Source of the DNA: JADGQN01 sp035315185
GTDB taxonomy: Bacteria; Desulfobacterota; Syntrophorhabdia; Syntrophorhabdales; WCHB1-27
DNA length: 64,000 bases
Direction of reading: 5' to 3'
NCBI GenBank assembly: GCA_035315185.1
Contig: DATFYE010000101.1
Location: forward strand, 1-64,000
The notes under the pieces were generated by a model that was not told the origin of the DNA, did not search any database, and saw nothing but the letters and a program-made list of their open reading frames with translations. A program made the translations under genes and the position numbers. Below, piece by piece: positions 27,301-34,837 of the stretch. Every line of letters starts with the position of its first letter. The first letter of the stretch is position 1.

Positions 27301-29240
27301 TGCCCGCGCTCCAGACAGGCCCGCTCATCCAGAGCCACCCCTCCTGGCCTGTCCATACCCCGGGCCGCAGTGAAGAGGCTCCCCGCAGCCATCTCCTCCA
27401 TGCTCGTCCGGAAAGAGGCCTCGTCCTGATGACCCGCTGCAAACTCCCTCTCCAGAGACAAAATAGCTGCCACCCTGGGGGTCCTCAAAGCGCGCACCCG
27501 AAGCCCGGTGTGCCGGCCCGAAACGGCCGTTCCCCCCGGCGGCGATTCCAGGACCATCCTCTGATAGAGCGTTGTCAAGGCGCCCGTTTCAACGATCTCC
27601 CGGGTGGCCAGGTAAATGGTGCCCATTTGGATGGCATCCGCGCCCAGCATGGCGGCCAAGAATGCTGTCTCCCGATTAAAGATTCCCCCAGCAAGGATCA
27701 CCCGACAGTTTTGGAAAAGGGTGGGCGCGCGCCGCTTGAGATCCAACACCATTTGAGCAAGGGTGAGCGTGCTGTGCTGCCCCACATGGCCGCCGGCCTC
27801 ATATCCCTCGCAGACCACGTACCGGGCGCCGGCTTCCAGGACGAGCTTCAGCAGGGCCTCATCGGGCGCGATATACATGACCGCTATGCCGCACTCTATC
27901 AATTCCCTTAAAGAGGAGAGATCGCCACCCGCGATCACGACAAACCGGGGTCTCTGTTTCTTTATCCAGGCCAGTTGCGTCTCCCTGAAAGGGTTTTCTA
28001 CCAAAGAGACGAGATTCACTGCATAAGGGCGCCCGCCCATGATCTCCGGCAGGCGTCCCAGCCTCCGGTCAAGGGCCTCCGCGTCCATCAGGCCAAGGGC
28101 GATAGTGGGCAATCCACCGGCATCGGCAACTCTTGAGGCAAACTCCGGGACATCGGTGATCCAGGACATGGCGCCCTGGATAAAAGGATAGAGGGTTCCC
28201 ATCTCTCTGGCTACAGGGCTGTCCAGAAAGCAATTCTTTTTTGCCTCGGCCAGGCGGCATACGTTACGAATTTCGTCCATGAAGGCTTTCACGGCCTCCT
28301 CGGTTCCGGTCCCGAAACGCTCAACGAACGACGCGGCAAAGGCAGCTTCCACGCCCAGAGGGATGACCTCGTCCTGACCGAAATGGCTCTCCAGCGGGTG
28401 GAGGGCCCTGGCATGCACCTGGCTTACGAAGGCGCGGCGGCTTTCCTCCTCGATCTTTGCTCCGTACAGCAAGTCCTCGAACGCCTGGATCTCCCTGAAC
28501 GCATGCGAGTTTCCCTTATTAAAAAGGCGACAGGGAACCTCGAGGTCCAGGCCCACCAGATCAGTAGAATCGAGGCGGAGGTTGGAGAGCCGCTGGTGTT
28601 GAAACGCATCGATAGCAACCATATCCGTCAGCCAATGGAGGCTCTCGAAAACGATCCCGGTTGCCCCGGTCGACAGGAATGCCGCTGCCGCCTCAGGGGT
28701 GCAGATGCCTCCCCAGATGAGGACGTCGGGAGGCTTTAAGGCTGTGCGCAGCATTTCCTTGACCATCGAATAGAGAGCCATGGTCGTCTCACCGCTCACG
28801 AATCCGGAGGCCTCGCATCCTTTCAACACGATGCGCCCGACGCCCGAGCTATCCTTTAAAATCACTGCCAGGACATCCATGTCGCCGATGATCGGAAAGC
28901 AACGGTTGTTTTCCGACAATTCCCTCAATCTCTGTAGGAAGCTGGAAGACTCTCCTTGAAAAAACTGGGGGTGGCACTCTATCCAGATGTCGTGGACCCC
29001 TGTTTCCTTCAATAACTGCCCCAATGATGGATCAAAGAAGGTAGGGACAGAAATCTTGATATCCCTCACGTGGGCGGCAGGGTCAGCCTTTCGTAAGAAA
29101 GAACGTAACCCGTCCACCCCCATAATGGAAAAATCGAAGACGGCTCTGCACCCTGTTCGCTGAGCCATCTGAATCACCGATGGGATGATCTCATCGGGCC
29201 GCCAGACGAAACCGATAATAGAAACCCGATGCTCAGCCAC
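21315..29240 (-). CDS. PUFA-synthase-like type I megasynthase: NPD-NPD-KS-AT-ACP-KR-DH
   Basis: This is a 2641-residue megasynthase. Residues 1-240 form a degenerate nitronate-monooxygenase/PfaD-like barrel (GCEASGFVSG at 141-150). Residues 345-570 form an intact one (GYEAGGHVGQ at 479-488, His485), probably an enoyl reductase. KS spans 711-1165 with Cys913 in AACATS, His1054 in ECHATST and His1090 in KSQIGH. AT spans about 1262-1575 with Ser1353 in GHSLGE and His1459. One carrier domain lies at about 1708-1788, with Ser1745 in LSIRSSRLP, where an Arg replaces the usual Asp. KR covers about 1830-2300 (GGATGIS, Ser2204, Tyr2218). DH lies at about 2335-2641 (His2366 in ADHRPF, Glu2559 in LFEALLQ). 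This set resembles PfaA/PfaD and HglE-type secondary-lipid synthases, merged in one chain. It is expected to make a reduced or unsaturated long acyl chain. Confidence 0.85.
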   Translation of the reverse strand: MAEHRVSIIGFVWRPDEIIPSVIQMAQRTGCRAVFDFSIMGVDGLRSFLRKADPAAHVRDIKISVPTFFDPSLGQLLKETGVHDIWIECHPQFFQGESSSFLQRLRELSENNRCFPIIGDMDVLAVILKDSSGVGRIVLKGCEASGFVSGETTMALYSMVKEMLRTALKPPDVLIWGGICTPEAAAAFLSTGATGIVFESLHWLTDMVAIDAFQHQRLSNLRLDSTDLVGLDLEVPCRLFNKGNSHAFREIQAFEDLLYGAKIEEESRRAFVSQVHARALHPLESHFGQDEVIPLGVEAAFAASFVERFGTGTEEAVKAFMDEIRNVCRLAEAKKNCFLDSPVAREMGTLYPFIQGAMSWITDVPEFASRVADAGGLPTIALGLMDAEALDRRLGRLPEIMGGRPYAVNLVSLVENPFRETQLAWIKKQRPRFVVIAGGDLSSLRELIECGIAVMYIAPDEALLKLVLEAGARYVVCEGYEAGGHVGQHSTLTLAQMVLDLKRRAPTLFQNCRVILAGGIFNRETAFLAAMLGADAIQMGTIYLATREIVETGALTTLYQRMVLESPPGGTAVSGRHTGLRVRALRTPRVAAILSLEREFAAGHQDEASFRTSMEEMAAGSLFTAARGMDRPGGVALDERACLERGQFMSGACAGLIVKDQTLQSFHRELAEGPLLLYQPVVGSIEKTLETPSSGVGRGLKRVAPRRDDSERVAITGMSIINALGKSPEEVWAASLAMKSGITLVPPSRWDHERFYDPRLHVPDKTYCKVGAFADFHASRSELGIPPHDFRSMTVATRMTMWLADRAIRASGILESDIPRERIGVLISQNSGEAAGTLTNMIVRGYFYDILAAIKRAIHLTPDQESAIEQEVKSGRMAPDDSTLLGRLNCAAGGFVCNRYGFMGPSYSVSAACATSLVALHSAVQMIRNGIIDAAIVGGGEENLTHLHFVEFSALGALYGVSGHERPAQETSRPFDAERDGMVLGEGGGMIVIERESLARARGAPVHAVITGMGASNNHLGMVESASVTQEIAIRASFRGLPYGPDGVDLVECHATSTRQGDLEEARALKSVFNSTRRTVITSFKSQIGHTLGASGINNLIRGVTAMKAGIFPPTLNYMHPDPEIDLEGSGLLIGPEPLDWRGRDNQPRRFQVNAFGFGGSNYVVQVEQTMDEVDTILVSPGRGPSLPGEKGGGTPTLQGVSFFRTEMDGRNCRMAVVAQSEEEALNVVEGSALLAESGIASPKALRSLAQQGIFMSRKDVPALPLAFVFPGQGSQYSGMGRELYESFPVIREWMDRTAAVADFDLLHLLFHDQEENLQKTRWQQPAMFAMEHAMARHLTTLGIHPVAMAGHSLGELTALCMAGVYSPEDGFRIVNKRALCMDKAAGMHVDPGVMAATDVPSDLLQEMIRGRDNIHIGNINSPNQIVLSGGTEAVKDLCKRLKEMGHRATLLRVSMAFHSPIMKVIHDELEAYIASIPFHSPRIPVISNTIMAPYPSDPDEIRRILMAHLESTVHWMNNVQALWNDYGVRLFVEVGPGETLSNLIADTLPESVCIPTCLSSTEGLTYKTALAQLFVQGHLKVDGEPRFVSPSAFRKTPESHRIAPAPALRTSEPGLADSNPVESIIQREINRFVIETFGGSLKPNILEAIRQELDPTFQEGDLSSVIESMLVGSATGGEAPPLRVSVSPRPPAPVSPPLVPAPGEASEQQDLMERLIRIIMDATGFNRDEIQPNMDLRRDLSIRSSRLPIIMDGAERQFGITIELEDFIGVRTVKDIAQRISKVIARQGGTSLQPATEAVDPEVRNEILKSSEDEVSLKRLVFNQATVKLAASIPMELSPGESVLLLSPDRDGGIARSAGDILRLDYGVDTLPMLFMQGNLGPGEEGYDIRTDEGASGAVDSIAGLSSLSGVVINLCQGASGRLRNLVDISRLLRGLFLLLKAFLQSPAKKFVVLIHSREDSETPVRLLAEGMLGLFLSAAQEHPSVQFRTLEIDGDTDIGVALRNALDRGCTVVEIMHRDGRVFTSEAHVAPSIFGDSSSLNISPGDVVVMSGGATGISAHLARCLVPFAPRLVFLGRTSLDPGTNPAKPYPERSSSEGFTSDHRASEIARTLADLHASGIDAAYHTCDVTDPKAVRAIMNEVASRYGKIDGIIHGAGVLRDGLLSQMTPDDFSTVTDVKFLGAWNLFSAGEGAGLRFFVGLSSAAAIQGNPGQANYAAANRMMSALLRALRRKNGAIRFKALMLSPVEGAGMAEDPEVRELMKRKGVAYVHVNELAGLFCRELFASTADDVWVMFMRRLPSVNTSLLDDTTRPSTGGELVGGTVSFSPGDFPMIERISCLDIRRDELEAFRSFSLEKDLWIADHRPFRFVKHPLVSAAMVLETFMEAARILYPHLQVRGVRQVRLMDMIQCPPGISRPSRISCRRAGTGLREVLCEVSLAAQEISPAGRLTDRFIPHCEGQVILDGTDGADGGGGYLGEGLPDFPVRPDELRTSPMDHKKVLKWYKDRSGLEGRYRVIEFLDGAGPGVVRGATIYRETSDFANPRNARYQYSPYLFEALLQLAGFHTAATDPAERRSMIPMEIGEIRFLRKCRVGEQITLEARMRAQDEEGLSWDARGIDDQGRTIMQVHTMRMHWVSD

Positions 29241-29285
29241 TATATCCAGCCCCTTCCTTCAAGGCGATACGTTCACCTTTTAAAA

Positions 29286-30407
29286 TTATAAAGACTTTCT
29301 GAATATGCGATATTTTTTGTACTTTTTTGCGCCAGCTTCCTCTATCAATGAGTTGATGGACTCGTTGTCCTCCAGGGTCCAGCCCAACTCCAGATAATGA
29401 TATTTCTCTTTTTTCCTCACAACCTCATAGATGTGGTGGAAGGCTAACATGGGGAGTCCCAGTTGTCGGTACTTCTCCTTGATCCCGAACATCAACAACC
29501 GCAATCCGTTGATCTCCCGCCGATACATGAGGAACTTCAGCACACCCATCAGACCGATCCGCCCGTTGAGACGCTTGAGCAATGGGTTAATGTCAGGAAA
29601 GATCACGCAGAACGCTGCGGGCTCATCCTCATAATAGATGAAGAAAACCATGTCCGGATCCACGAATTCCATTACGTTCTTTTGAATGTCCCGCATCTCA
29701 TTATCGCTCAGGGGGACGAAACCCCAGTTACTGGACCAGGCGGCATTATATATCTCTCTGATCAGAGCAAACTCAGAGTCCGGATCCTTCGGACGAGAGA
29801 CCCTGATGTGAATACCTCTTTTTTGGGTGATCCGCTCAGCAAGACGATCCATCCACTCGGGAAGCCGGTAATCGCCATCTATCAAAAAGGCCGCCAGGTC
29901 CTTTTCTTTGGTGAAACCGCACGATTCTACCAACCCTGGGTAGTACGGCGGGTTGTAAGCCATCATCAAGGCAGGCGGATAATTGAATCCCTCAATGAGC
30001 AGGCCCACCTCGTAATTGGTGGACGGGTTGAGCGGGCCTCTCAGGAAGGTCATCCCCTTCTGGCGAACCCACGTCTCCACGGAAGAGAAGAGGGCCGCCG
30101 CGGCCTCCGGATCGTCAGCACATTCGAAGAATCCCCAAATGCCCATCTTTTCGCTGTGAAACTGGTTATAATGGCGGTCTATAATGCCTACAATCCTTCC
30201 CACCGTCTCCGAACCGCGTCGGGCCAGAAAGAGGATACGCTCGGAAAACTCCCAGAAAGGGTGTCTGCTGGAGTCCAGCATCCGGCGAACCTCCTTCTTA
30301 AGGGGAGGAACCCAGTTGGGGTACTCAGCATAGATCTTCCATGGGAGGTCAATGAAGTCCTTTAATGCCGAGCCGCCTTCGACAGCAATAATCTCTATGC
30401 TGGCCAT
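29286..30407 (-). CDS. YghO/bCerS-family N-acyltransferase (bacterial ceramide synthase-like)
   Basis: This 373-residue protein matches the YghO family, which includes the bacterial ceramide synthase bCerS. It opens with the family's YPNWVPPLKKE segment. It then has FLARRGSETVGRIVGIIDRHYNQFH (about 59-84), GFFECADD, GPLNPSTNYEVGLLIEGF (about 122-139), YNPPYYPGLVESCGF and a C-terminal GNAT lobe. bCerS acylates the amine of sphinganine. As first gene of the operon, 45 bases before the megasynthase, it is the likely step joining the megasynthase acyl chain to an amine, perhaps the sphingoid base from the spt locus 18 kb away. Substrate and donor are inferred; some YghO homologues have unknown roles. 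Confidence 0.75.
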   Translation of the reverse strand: MASIEIIAVEGGSALKDFIDLPWKIYAEYPNWVPPLKKEVRRMLDSSRHPFWEFSERILFLARRGSETVGRIVGIIDRHYNQFHSEKMGIWGFFECADDPEAAAALFSSVETWVRQKGMTFLRGPLNPSTNYEVGLLIEGFNYPPALMMAYNPPYYPGLVESCGFTKEKDLAAFLIDGDYRLPEWMDRLAERITQKRGIHIRVSRPKDPDSEFALIREIYNAAWSSNWGFVPLSDNEMRDIQKNVMEFVDPDMVFFIYYEDEPAAFCVIFPDINPLLKRLNGRIGLMGVLKFLMYRREINGLRLLMFGIKEKYRQLGLPMLAFHHIYEVVRKKEKYHYLELGWTLEDNESINSLIEEAGAKKYKKYRIFRKSL

Positions 30408-30490
30408 AATCGTTCCCTTCGAGAGGTTACCACCGAAACATTACAAATTAGCATGTACAGAGTCTTGACGCAAAATTTCTAAGGCAGAGA

Positions 30491-31057
30491 TTACTTTTCC
30501 ACTTGTTTTCGTATTCTTTCAACATCTGCATGCTTCACGTATCCAACGATTCGAAACCATAGCGGACGGAATCCATATCCCCCGTGCTCCATTTCCTGGA
30601 TCGCGTCTTCTTTCGTCCATCCTTGCTCTACCACTCTGAACATCGCGATCATAACACCCACTCTATCCGCACCACGCGAACAGTGTATCAGGAAAGGACC
30701 GTTTTCCCTTTTGCGGATTATTCGTAGAACTCTGACTACGTCTGCATCTTCAATATGCCACACATTTACGCTCAACTCTTCAACGCGTAATCCTGTCCCC
30801 TTGATCTTATCAGAATCAGAATAGAACGCCCGCAGGTTTATTATGGTCTTTATCCCCAGCTCCTTGAGGTTCTTCATCCCTTCCTCAATTGGCTGCTCGC
30901 TTCTATAAAGATAATCGGTGACCTTAAAAAGATTAGCAACTCCCCGCAACTGGACCGGCGTCGCCCATTCTGCCGGCCGATTGGGTTCTACTCTGTTTGA
31001 AGCGCAACTCAGGGCGGAGGACACAAAAATCAATAGCAGGGGAATTGCTTTTATCAT
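30491..31057 (-). CDS. Lipoprotein with dual-specificity/tyrosine phosphatase fold
   Basis: This 188-residue protein has a lipoprotein-like signal (MIKAIPLLLIFVSSALSC, Cys18) and the phosphatase P-loop HCSRGADRVG (about residues 131-140; Cys and Arg present). A general-acid loop lies upstream. The layout is that of small cysteine phosphatases (DSP/PTP type, similar to plant and fungal-like atypical DSPs found in bacteria). Its membrane anchoring suggests a periplasmic or outer-membrane substrate such as a phosphorylated lipid or inositol phosphate. It is transcribed in the same direction as the megasynthase operon and ends about 80 bases from it, but it is upstream and separate. Confidence 0.75.
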   Translation of the reverse strand: MIKAIPLLLIFVSSALSCASNRVEPNRPAEWATPVQLRGVANLFKVTDYLYRSEQPIEEGMKNLKELGIKTIINLRAFYSDSDKIKGTGLRVEELSVNVWHIEDADVVRVLRIIRKRENGPFLIHCSRGADRVGVMIAMFRVVEQGWTKEDAIQEMEHGGYGFRPLWFRIVGYVKHADVERIRKQVEK

Positions 31058-31229
31058 ATGAGTTTTTCCAGCATTGTCTTTTGTTGCTAAGAGATGTCTT
31101 TAGCTATTATTGAGAACAAAATAGATTCTTGTCAAGTAATGTCACGACATAATGAGAGAAGCATGCTTGAGAATCCCGAAGGACATGGTGCTTAAACCTT
31201 GAAGATTTCCGAATTCGTGCTGAAGTTTG

Positions 31230-32657
31230 ATGATGAATAAAATTTTTTCTTTCTTTTTCTTCTCTCTGTTGGTTTCCATCGTGACTCTCGGCGGTGGATG
31301 TGCGACCTTGCCGAACGTTACTGAAACGATTAATGAGGCACCGACGACCCAGGCACCGCCTCAAATCGCTTCGGCCAAAGGACTATTATCTCCCAAACAG
31401 AGCAAGGCCCTCATGGAACGATTGCAGCGATCCGTCGACCCGACGGACATGCTGCAACGCTATAGCGCTGTAATAGAATCGGTGAGTGAAAGCCCGTTGA
31501 CGAAGGGAAACAAAGTCACGCTGCTCGTTGATGGTGCGGCTACCTATGCCGCCATGTTCAAAGCGGTGGAGAATGCCAGAGACCATATCAACATTGAAAC
31601 CTATACCATGGAAGATATTGAAGACGAGACGGGTCGTAAATTTGCCGATCTATTGTTGCAGAAGCAGGCAGAAGGTCTCCAGGTAAATCTCATCTATGAC
31701 AGTTTAGGCAGTTTCAGCACTCCCGCTGCATTCTTTCAGCGCCTGCGCGATGGAGGAATACAGGTTCTCGAATTTAACCCGCAAAATCCACTCAAGGCCC
31801 ACGGAAAATGGCGCCTGGCCAAATCGGATCACCGCAAGATTCTGATCGTCGACGGCAAAGTGGCCATCACCGGGGGCGTTAACATCAGCCAGGTTTATTC
31901 AAGCGGGTCTTCCGGAGTTGGAGGTGAAAAAGAGGCAGAGATACCATGGCGTGATACGGACGTTCAGATCGAAGGTCCTGCCGTGGCCGAGTTCCAGAAA
32001 CTGTTTCTTGACACGTGGCAGCAGCAGAAGGGTCCGAAACTCCCCGATCGGAACTACTTCCCCGATATGAAGGAACAGGGAAATGCCCTGGTGGGGGTGT
32101 TGGGCAGCACCCCGGGGGAGGCCAACAGGATCACTTTTATCATGTACGTGGCCGCCATCACGTTTGCCGAGAACTCGCTCCATATGACGAATGCCTATTT
32201 TGTCCCCGATTCGCAGATACTCAAAGCCCTCACCGATGCCGCAAAGCGCGGTGTAGATGTAAAAATTATTCTTCCTGGAGCCACCGATAGATCGCTGGCC
32301 CAATATGCGGGACAATATCATTACTCCGATCTTTTGAAATCGGGGGTGAGGTTGTACAAACGCCGTAATGTCCTGCTCCATGCAAAAACTCTGGTAATTG
32401 ACGACGTCTGGTCGACCGTAGGCTCCACCAATATGGAGTGGTGGAGCTTTTCAACCAATGACGAGGTGAACGCGGTTATTCTGAACCGCGAGTTCGCTAT
32501 GGAAATGGAGAAGATGTTCGCCAGGGATCTTGCGGAGTCCGACCAGATTCGATGGGAAGAGTGGAAAAAGAGACCTTTGCTCATCAAGATCAGGGAGTGG
32601 TTCTCGCATCTATTTGCTCACCGGTCGGATAGTAACGTCGAAAATGGATTTGCTTAG
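31230..32657 (+). CDS. Phospholipase D-family lipoprotein (cardiolipin synthase-like)
   Basis: This is a 475-residue protein with a lipobox LGGGC (Cys24) and two HKD motifs: His201-Lys203-Asp208 in SDHRKILIVDG and His384-Lys386-Asp391 in LHAKTLVIDD. The two-HKD layout and length fit cardiolipin synthase ClsC/ClsA-type enzymes or phosphatidyltransferases. The N-terminal lipid anchor replaces the usual transmembrane helices, pointing to the periplasm. It could remodel phospholipids or cleave head groups. Start choice lies among TTG 31227, ATG 31230 and ATG 31233; no strong ribosome site separates them. Confidence 0.8.
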   Translation: MMNKIFSFFFFSLLVSIVTLGGGCATLPNVTETINEAPTTQAPPQIASAKGLLSPKQSKALMERLQRSVDPTDMLQRYSAVIESVSESPLTKGNKVTLLVDGAATYAAMFKAVENARDHINIETYTMEDIEDETGRKFADLLLQKQAEGLQVNLIYDSLGSFSTPAAFFQRLRDGGIQVLEFNPQNPLKAHGKWRLAKSDHRKILIVDGKVAITGGVNISQVYSSGSSGVGGEKEAEIPWRDTDVQIEGPAVAEFQKLFLDTWQQQKGPKLPDRNYFPDMKEQGNALVGVLGSTPGEANRITFIMYVAAITFAENSLHMTNAYFVPDSQILKALTDAAKRGVDVKIILPGATDRSLAQYAGQYHYSDLLKSGVRLYKRRNVLLHAKTLVIDDVWSTVGSTNMEWWSFSTNDEVNAVILNREFAMEMEKMFARDLAESDQIRWEEWKKRPLLIKIREWFSHLFAHRSDSNVENGFA

Positions 32658-32692
32658 ATAGTTACTCGGCCTCCGGCCCCCCACTTTTTTTT

Positions 32693-32812
32693 CAATCCCT
32701 GTAGTAAAAAAGACCACACGCTTGTCTGCATGAAAGTACTACAAAATAATTGTTGGTTTTGCGACAGACGTGAGTCTCCGCTTGTCGTATCGTACTGTAG
32801 ATGTCTTTCCTG
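32693..32812 (+). repeat. Dispersed intergenic element, copy B
   Basis: The core at 32740-32769 (TACAAAATAATTGTTGG then TTTTGCGACAGAC) differs from copy A at one position. Upstream it shares AATCCCTGTAG and the CACACGCTTGTC block. The dyad CGACA...TGTCG replaces the longer one of copy A. The tail of copy A (the AGAGGCG pair) is not conserved here. It starts 36 bases after the phospholipase gene and precedes the small gene at 32900. Confidence 0.65.
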
Positions 32813-32899
32813 GTGCAGATAATGAAGACTTATTGTGATTTATCAGGTGAGCATCGGAGAGTTTTTCTTAAGACTAATAAACATGGAGGACTAAAAAAC

Positions 32900-33175
32900 A
32901 TGCGCGTCACTTACCGTCACGAATTAACGAAACAGATTTCACCGGCTCTAAATTATGCTGAAACAAGTACACCTTTTCATGGCGGGAATGGAAACGGAGA
33001 AGACACTGTCGCTGGCAGGGTACATAAAATTCTCGTGTTAACGTTGGCATGTTTCGACAAGTGGCTGAAACCTCTGGTCTCACAGGCAGAAAGGCAGAGC
33101 CTGAGTCCTATTCAGGAGTACGATCCCTATGTACAGGGCTTGCTGAGATCTCTCCAGAGCCAGCGAAGGGATTGA
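32900..33175 (+). CDS. Small hypothetical protein
   Basis: I do not recognise this 91-residue protein. It has no signal peptide; a mildly hydrophobic helix (VHKILVLTLACFDKWLKPLV) lies in the middle. The ATG at 32900 follows GGAGGA at 32885-32890 and is preferred to an upstream in-frame codon that lies in the dispersed element. Its place just downstream of element copy B suggests shared control with the other element-linked genes. Confidence 0.45.
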   Translation: MRVTYRHELTKQISPALNYAETSTPFHGGNGNGEDTVAGRVHKILVLTLACFDKWLKPLVSQAERQSLSPIQEYDPYVQGLLRSLQSQRRD

Positions 33176-33243
33176 ACATGACCGGAACAAGTAATGAAAA
33201 TATTGTAGCTACATAAGAAGAGAAAAATAGCGCAAAGAAGAAC

Positions 33244-33513
33244 ATGAAAAGGCGCATTACTTTCAAGTTTCATGCACCAGGAGCGAAGAGTGTTCATCTC
33301 GCCGGGACTTTCAATGGATGGGATACAAGTTCCCGTCCTCTCAGGCAGGACAAGAGGAGCAAGGTAAAGGGCATGTGGCAAAGGACTTTCTACTTGGAAC
33401 AAGGTGTCTATGAATACCGCTTTATTGTTGATGGTAGACGGCACGATGATCCAAGCGTCACGGAACGACGGACAAATGAGTTTGGCAGCTTCGATTGCGT
33501 TATTTGGGTATGA
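33244..33513 (+). CDS. Stand-alone CBM48/AMPK-type glycogen-binding domain
   Basis: This 89-residue protein is almost wholly a CBM48 (early-set, AMPK beta glycogen-binding) domain: FKFHAPGAKSVHLAGTFNGWD near the N-terminus and YEYRFIVDGRRHDDP towards the end, with the aromatic residues that contact alpha-glucans. Small single-domain proteins like this are common in anaerobic Proteobacteria and may tether glycogen or sense it. No glycogen enzyme is nearby. The start is ATG 33244. Confidence 0.8.
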   Translation: MKRRITFKFHAPGAKSVHLAGTFNGWDTSSRPLRQDKRSKVKGMWQRTFYLEQGVYEYRFIVDGRRHDDPSVTERRTNEFGSFDCVIWV

Positions 33514-33577
33514 CGGGAAAGACTCAACAGGTGGCAGGCCATTATGTTTGCACCTTATTAGCGGAAAGGAGGCAACC

Positions 33578-33724
33578 ATGCTTTGGACCATATGCGTAAT
33601 TCTCTTCATTTTGTGGTTGTTGGGATTTATTAGTGGCCACACGGGTGGTGGACTCATTCATATCCTGGTGGTTATTGCCGTCATCGTGTTAGTCGTCCAA
33701 CTTATTCAGGGACGAAGAGGATAG
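33578..33724 (+). CDS. Small two-helix membrane protein (lmo0937/DUF5670-like)
   Basis: This is a 48-residue peptide with two hydrophobic helices (MLWTICVILFILWLLGF and HILVVIAVIVLVVQLI) and a short basic tail. The pattern fits the lmo0937-type family of tiny membrane proteins. AAGGAGG at 33566-33572 sets the start at ATG 33578. The function is unknown; these peptides are frequent in stress-related clusters. Confidence 0.7.
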   Translation: MLWTICVILFILWLLGFISGHTGGGLIHILVVIAVIVLVVQLIQGRRG

Positions 33725-33882
33725 TAGCGATTCAGAGCCTTGCCGGAGAGGGTGAGGTGTCTGGAAAGGAGGTGGTGGGCAGGTCCGGAAACATTGTGCC
33801 GAGGTTTGCGATGCCTTCAGGAGAAAAGGTCTCGCAAATAACCATTTCACTCACAAATTTATTACAAGGAGGAGTACTCGCT

Positions 33883-34197
33883 ATGAAAAAAAGAAATGTC
33901 TTTATTCCCTTTTTGCTCGTTCTCATGCTGATCGCCACCTTTGCGTCCTGTGCATCCACACCCAAACAGGAAAGCACCGGTGAATATGTCGACGATTCGG
34001 TCATCACGACCAAGGTAAAATCCCTGCTCGCAGCGGATGATTTTCTCAAGTCATTCCAGATCGGTGTCGAAAGTTACAAGGGCATTGTCCAACTGAGCGG
34101 CTTCGTTAATTCCCAGAATGCCGTCGATAAGGCAGGTCAAATAGCAGGGAGCGTCAAAGGGGTCAGATCGGTAAAGAATAATCTGATCGTGAAGTAG
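33883..34197 (+). CDS. BON-domain lipoprotein
   Basis: This is a 104-residue protein with a lipoprotein signal (lipobox FASC, about residue 23) and a single BON domain: DDSVITTKVKSLLAADDFLKSF, a valine-rich strand, VQLSGFVNSQNAVDKAGQIA and VRSVKNNLIVK. BON domains bind phospholipid membranes and are found in OsmY and in outer-membrane lipoproteins. The ATG at 33883 follows AAGGAGG; the open frame extends further upstream without a ribosome site. A likely envelope-stress protein. Confidence 0.85.
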   Translation: MKKRNVFIPFLLVLMLIATFASCASTPKQESTGEYVDDSVITTKVKSLLAADDFLKSFQIGVESYKGIVQLSGFVNSQNAVDKAGQIAGSVKGVRSVKNNLIVK

Positions 34198-34339
34198 GCG
34201 ATTGTTGTCCTAATCACTGATGGAGCAAAGGCGGCCACAGCCAGACATTTCCATGTTACCTCGCCGGCGCATGCGGCCGACCCGGGTTCCACCCGGCGGT
34301 TGATGCGTCGGGCGTAGGGCACTGAAAAAGGAAAAAACG

Positions 34340-34801
34340 ATGCGGGCGATTGGCAACCTGCTCTGGTTTATTCTCGGCGGGGTATGGATGGGGCTTGCAT
34401 GGTGGATTGCCGGTTTGCTGGCGTATGTGTCGGCAGTCGGTATCCCCTGGGGTAAGGCATGCTTCGTTATCGGCCAGTTCACCTTCTTTCCATTCGGTAA
34501 AGAAGCAATCAGTCGGAAAGAGCTAACACAGAAAGATGATATTGGCACCGGTTCCCTGGGAACCGTCGGAAACGTTATTTGGTTCGTCTTTGCCGGCATC
34601 TGGCTGGCGCTCGGGCATGTGTCTTCAGCTTTACTTAACTTCATCACGATTATCGGTATTCCGTTTGGGATACAACACCTGAAATTGGCCGGTATTGCGC
34701 TGGCCCCTATCGGCAAAACGATTGTCTCGAAAGAAGTGGCAGCAGCTGCAAGAAAGGCCAACGAGGAGGCAAGGGTGGCGGCTTTGCGGAAGAACGCCTA
34801 A
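34340..34801 (+). CDS. yccF: YccF family inner-membrane protein
   Basis: This 153-residue protein has two YccF repeats, each with paired hydrophobic helices and the conserved GIPWGKACF and GIPFGIQHLKLAGIALAPIGK turns. YccF proteins are small inner-membrane proteins of unknown role. The C-terminal tail is charged and helical (AAARKANEEARVAALRK). The gene lies in the run of small envelope genes. Confidence 0.85.
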   Translation: MRAIGNLLWFILGGVWMGLAWWIAGLLAYVSAVGIPWGKACFVIGQFTFFPFGKEAISRKELTQKDDIGTGSLGTVGNVIWFVFAGIWLALGHVSSALLNFITIIGIPFGIQHLKLAGIALAPIGKTIVSKEVAAAARKANEEARVAALRKNA

Positions 34802-34837
34802 CTCTTAGAGAGGGACGCGCCGGTCGATGAGAAAACA

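Noticed and set aside
22005..28739. Many plus-strand open frames opposite the megasynthase
   Set aside because: They are antisense shadows of a GC-rich gene; none has a domain or ribosome site.
32668..32693. GGCCTCCGGCC plus T-run as a terminator of the phospholipase gene
   Set aside because: The stem is only four base pairs and the T-run is separated from it by CCCCAC; too weak to call.
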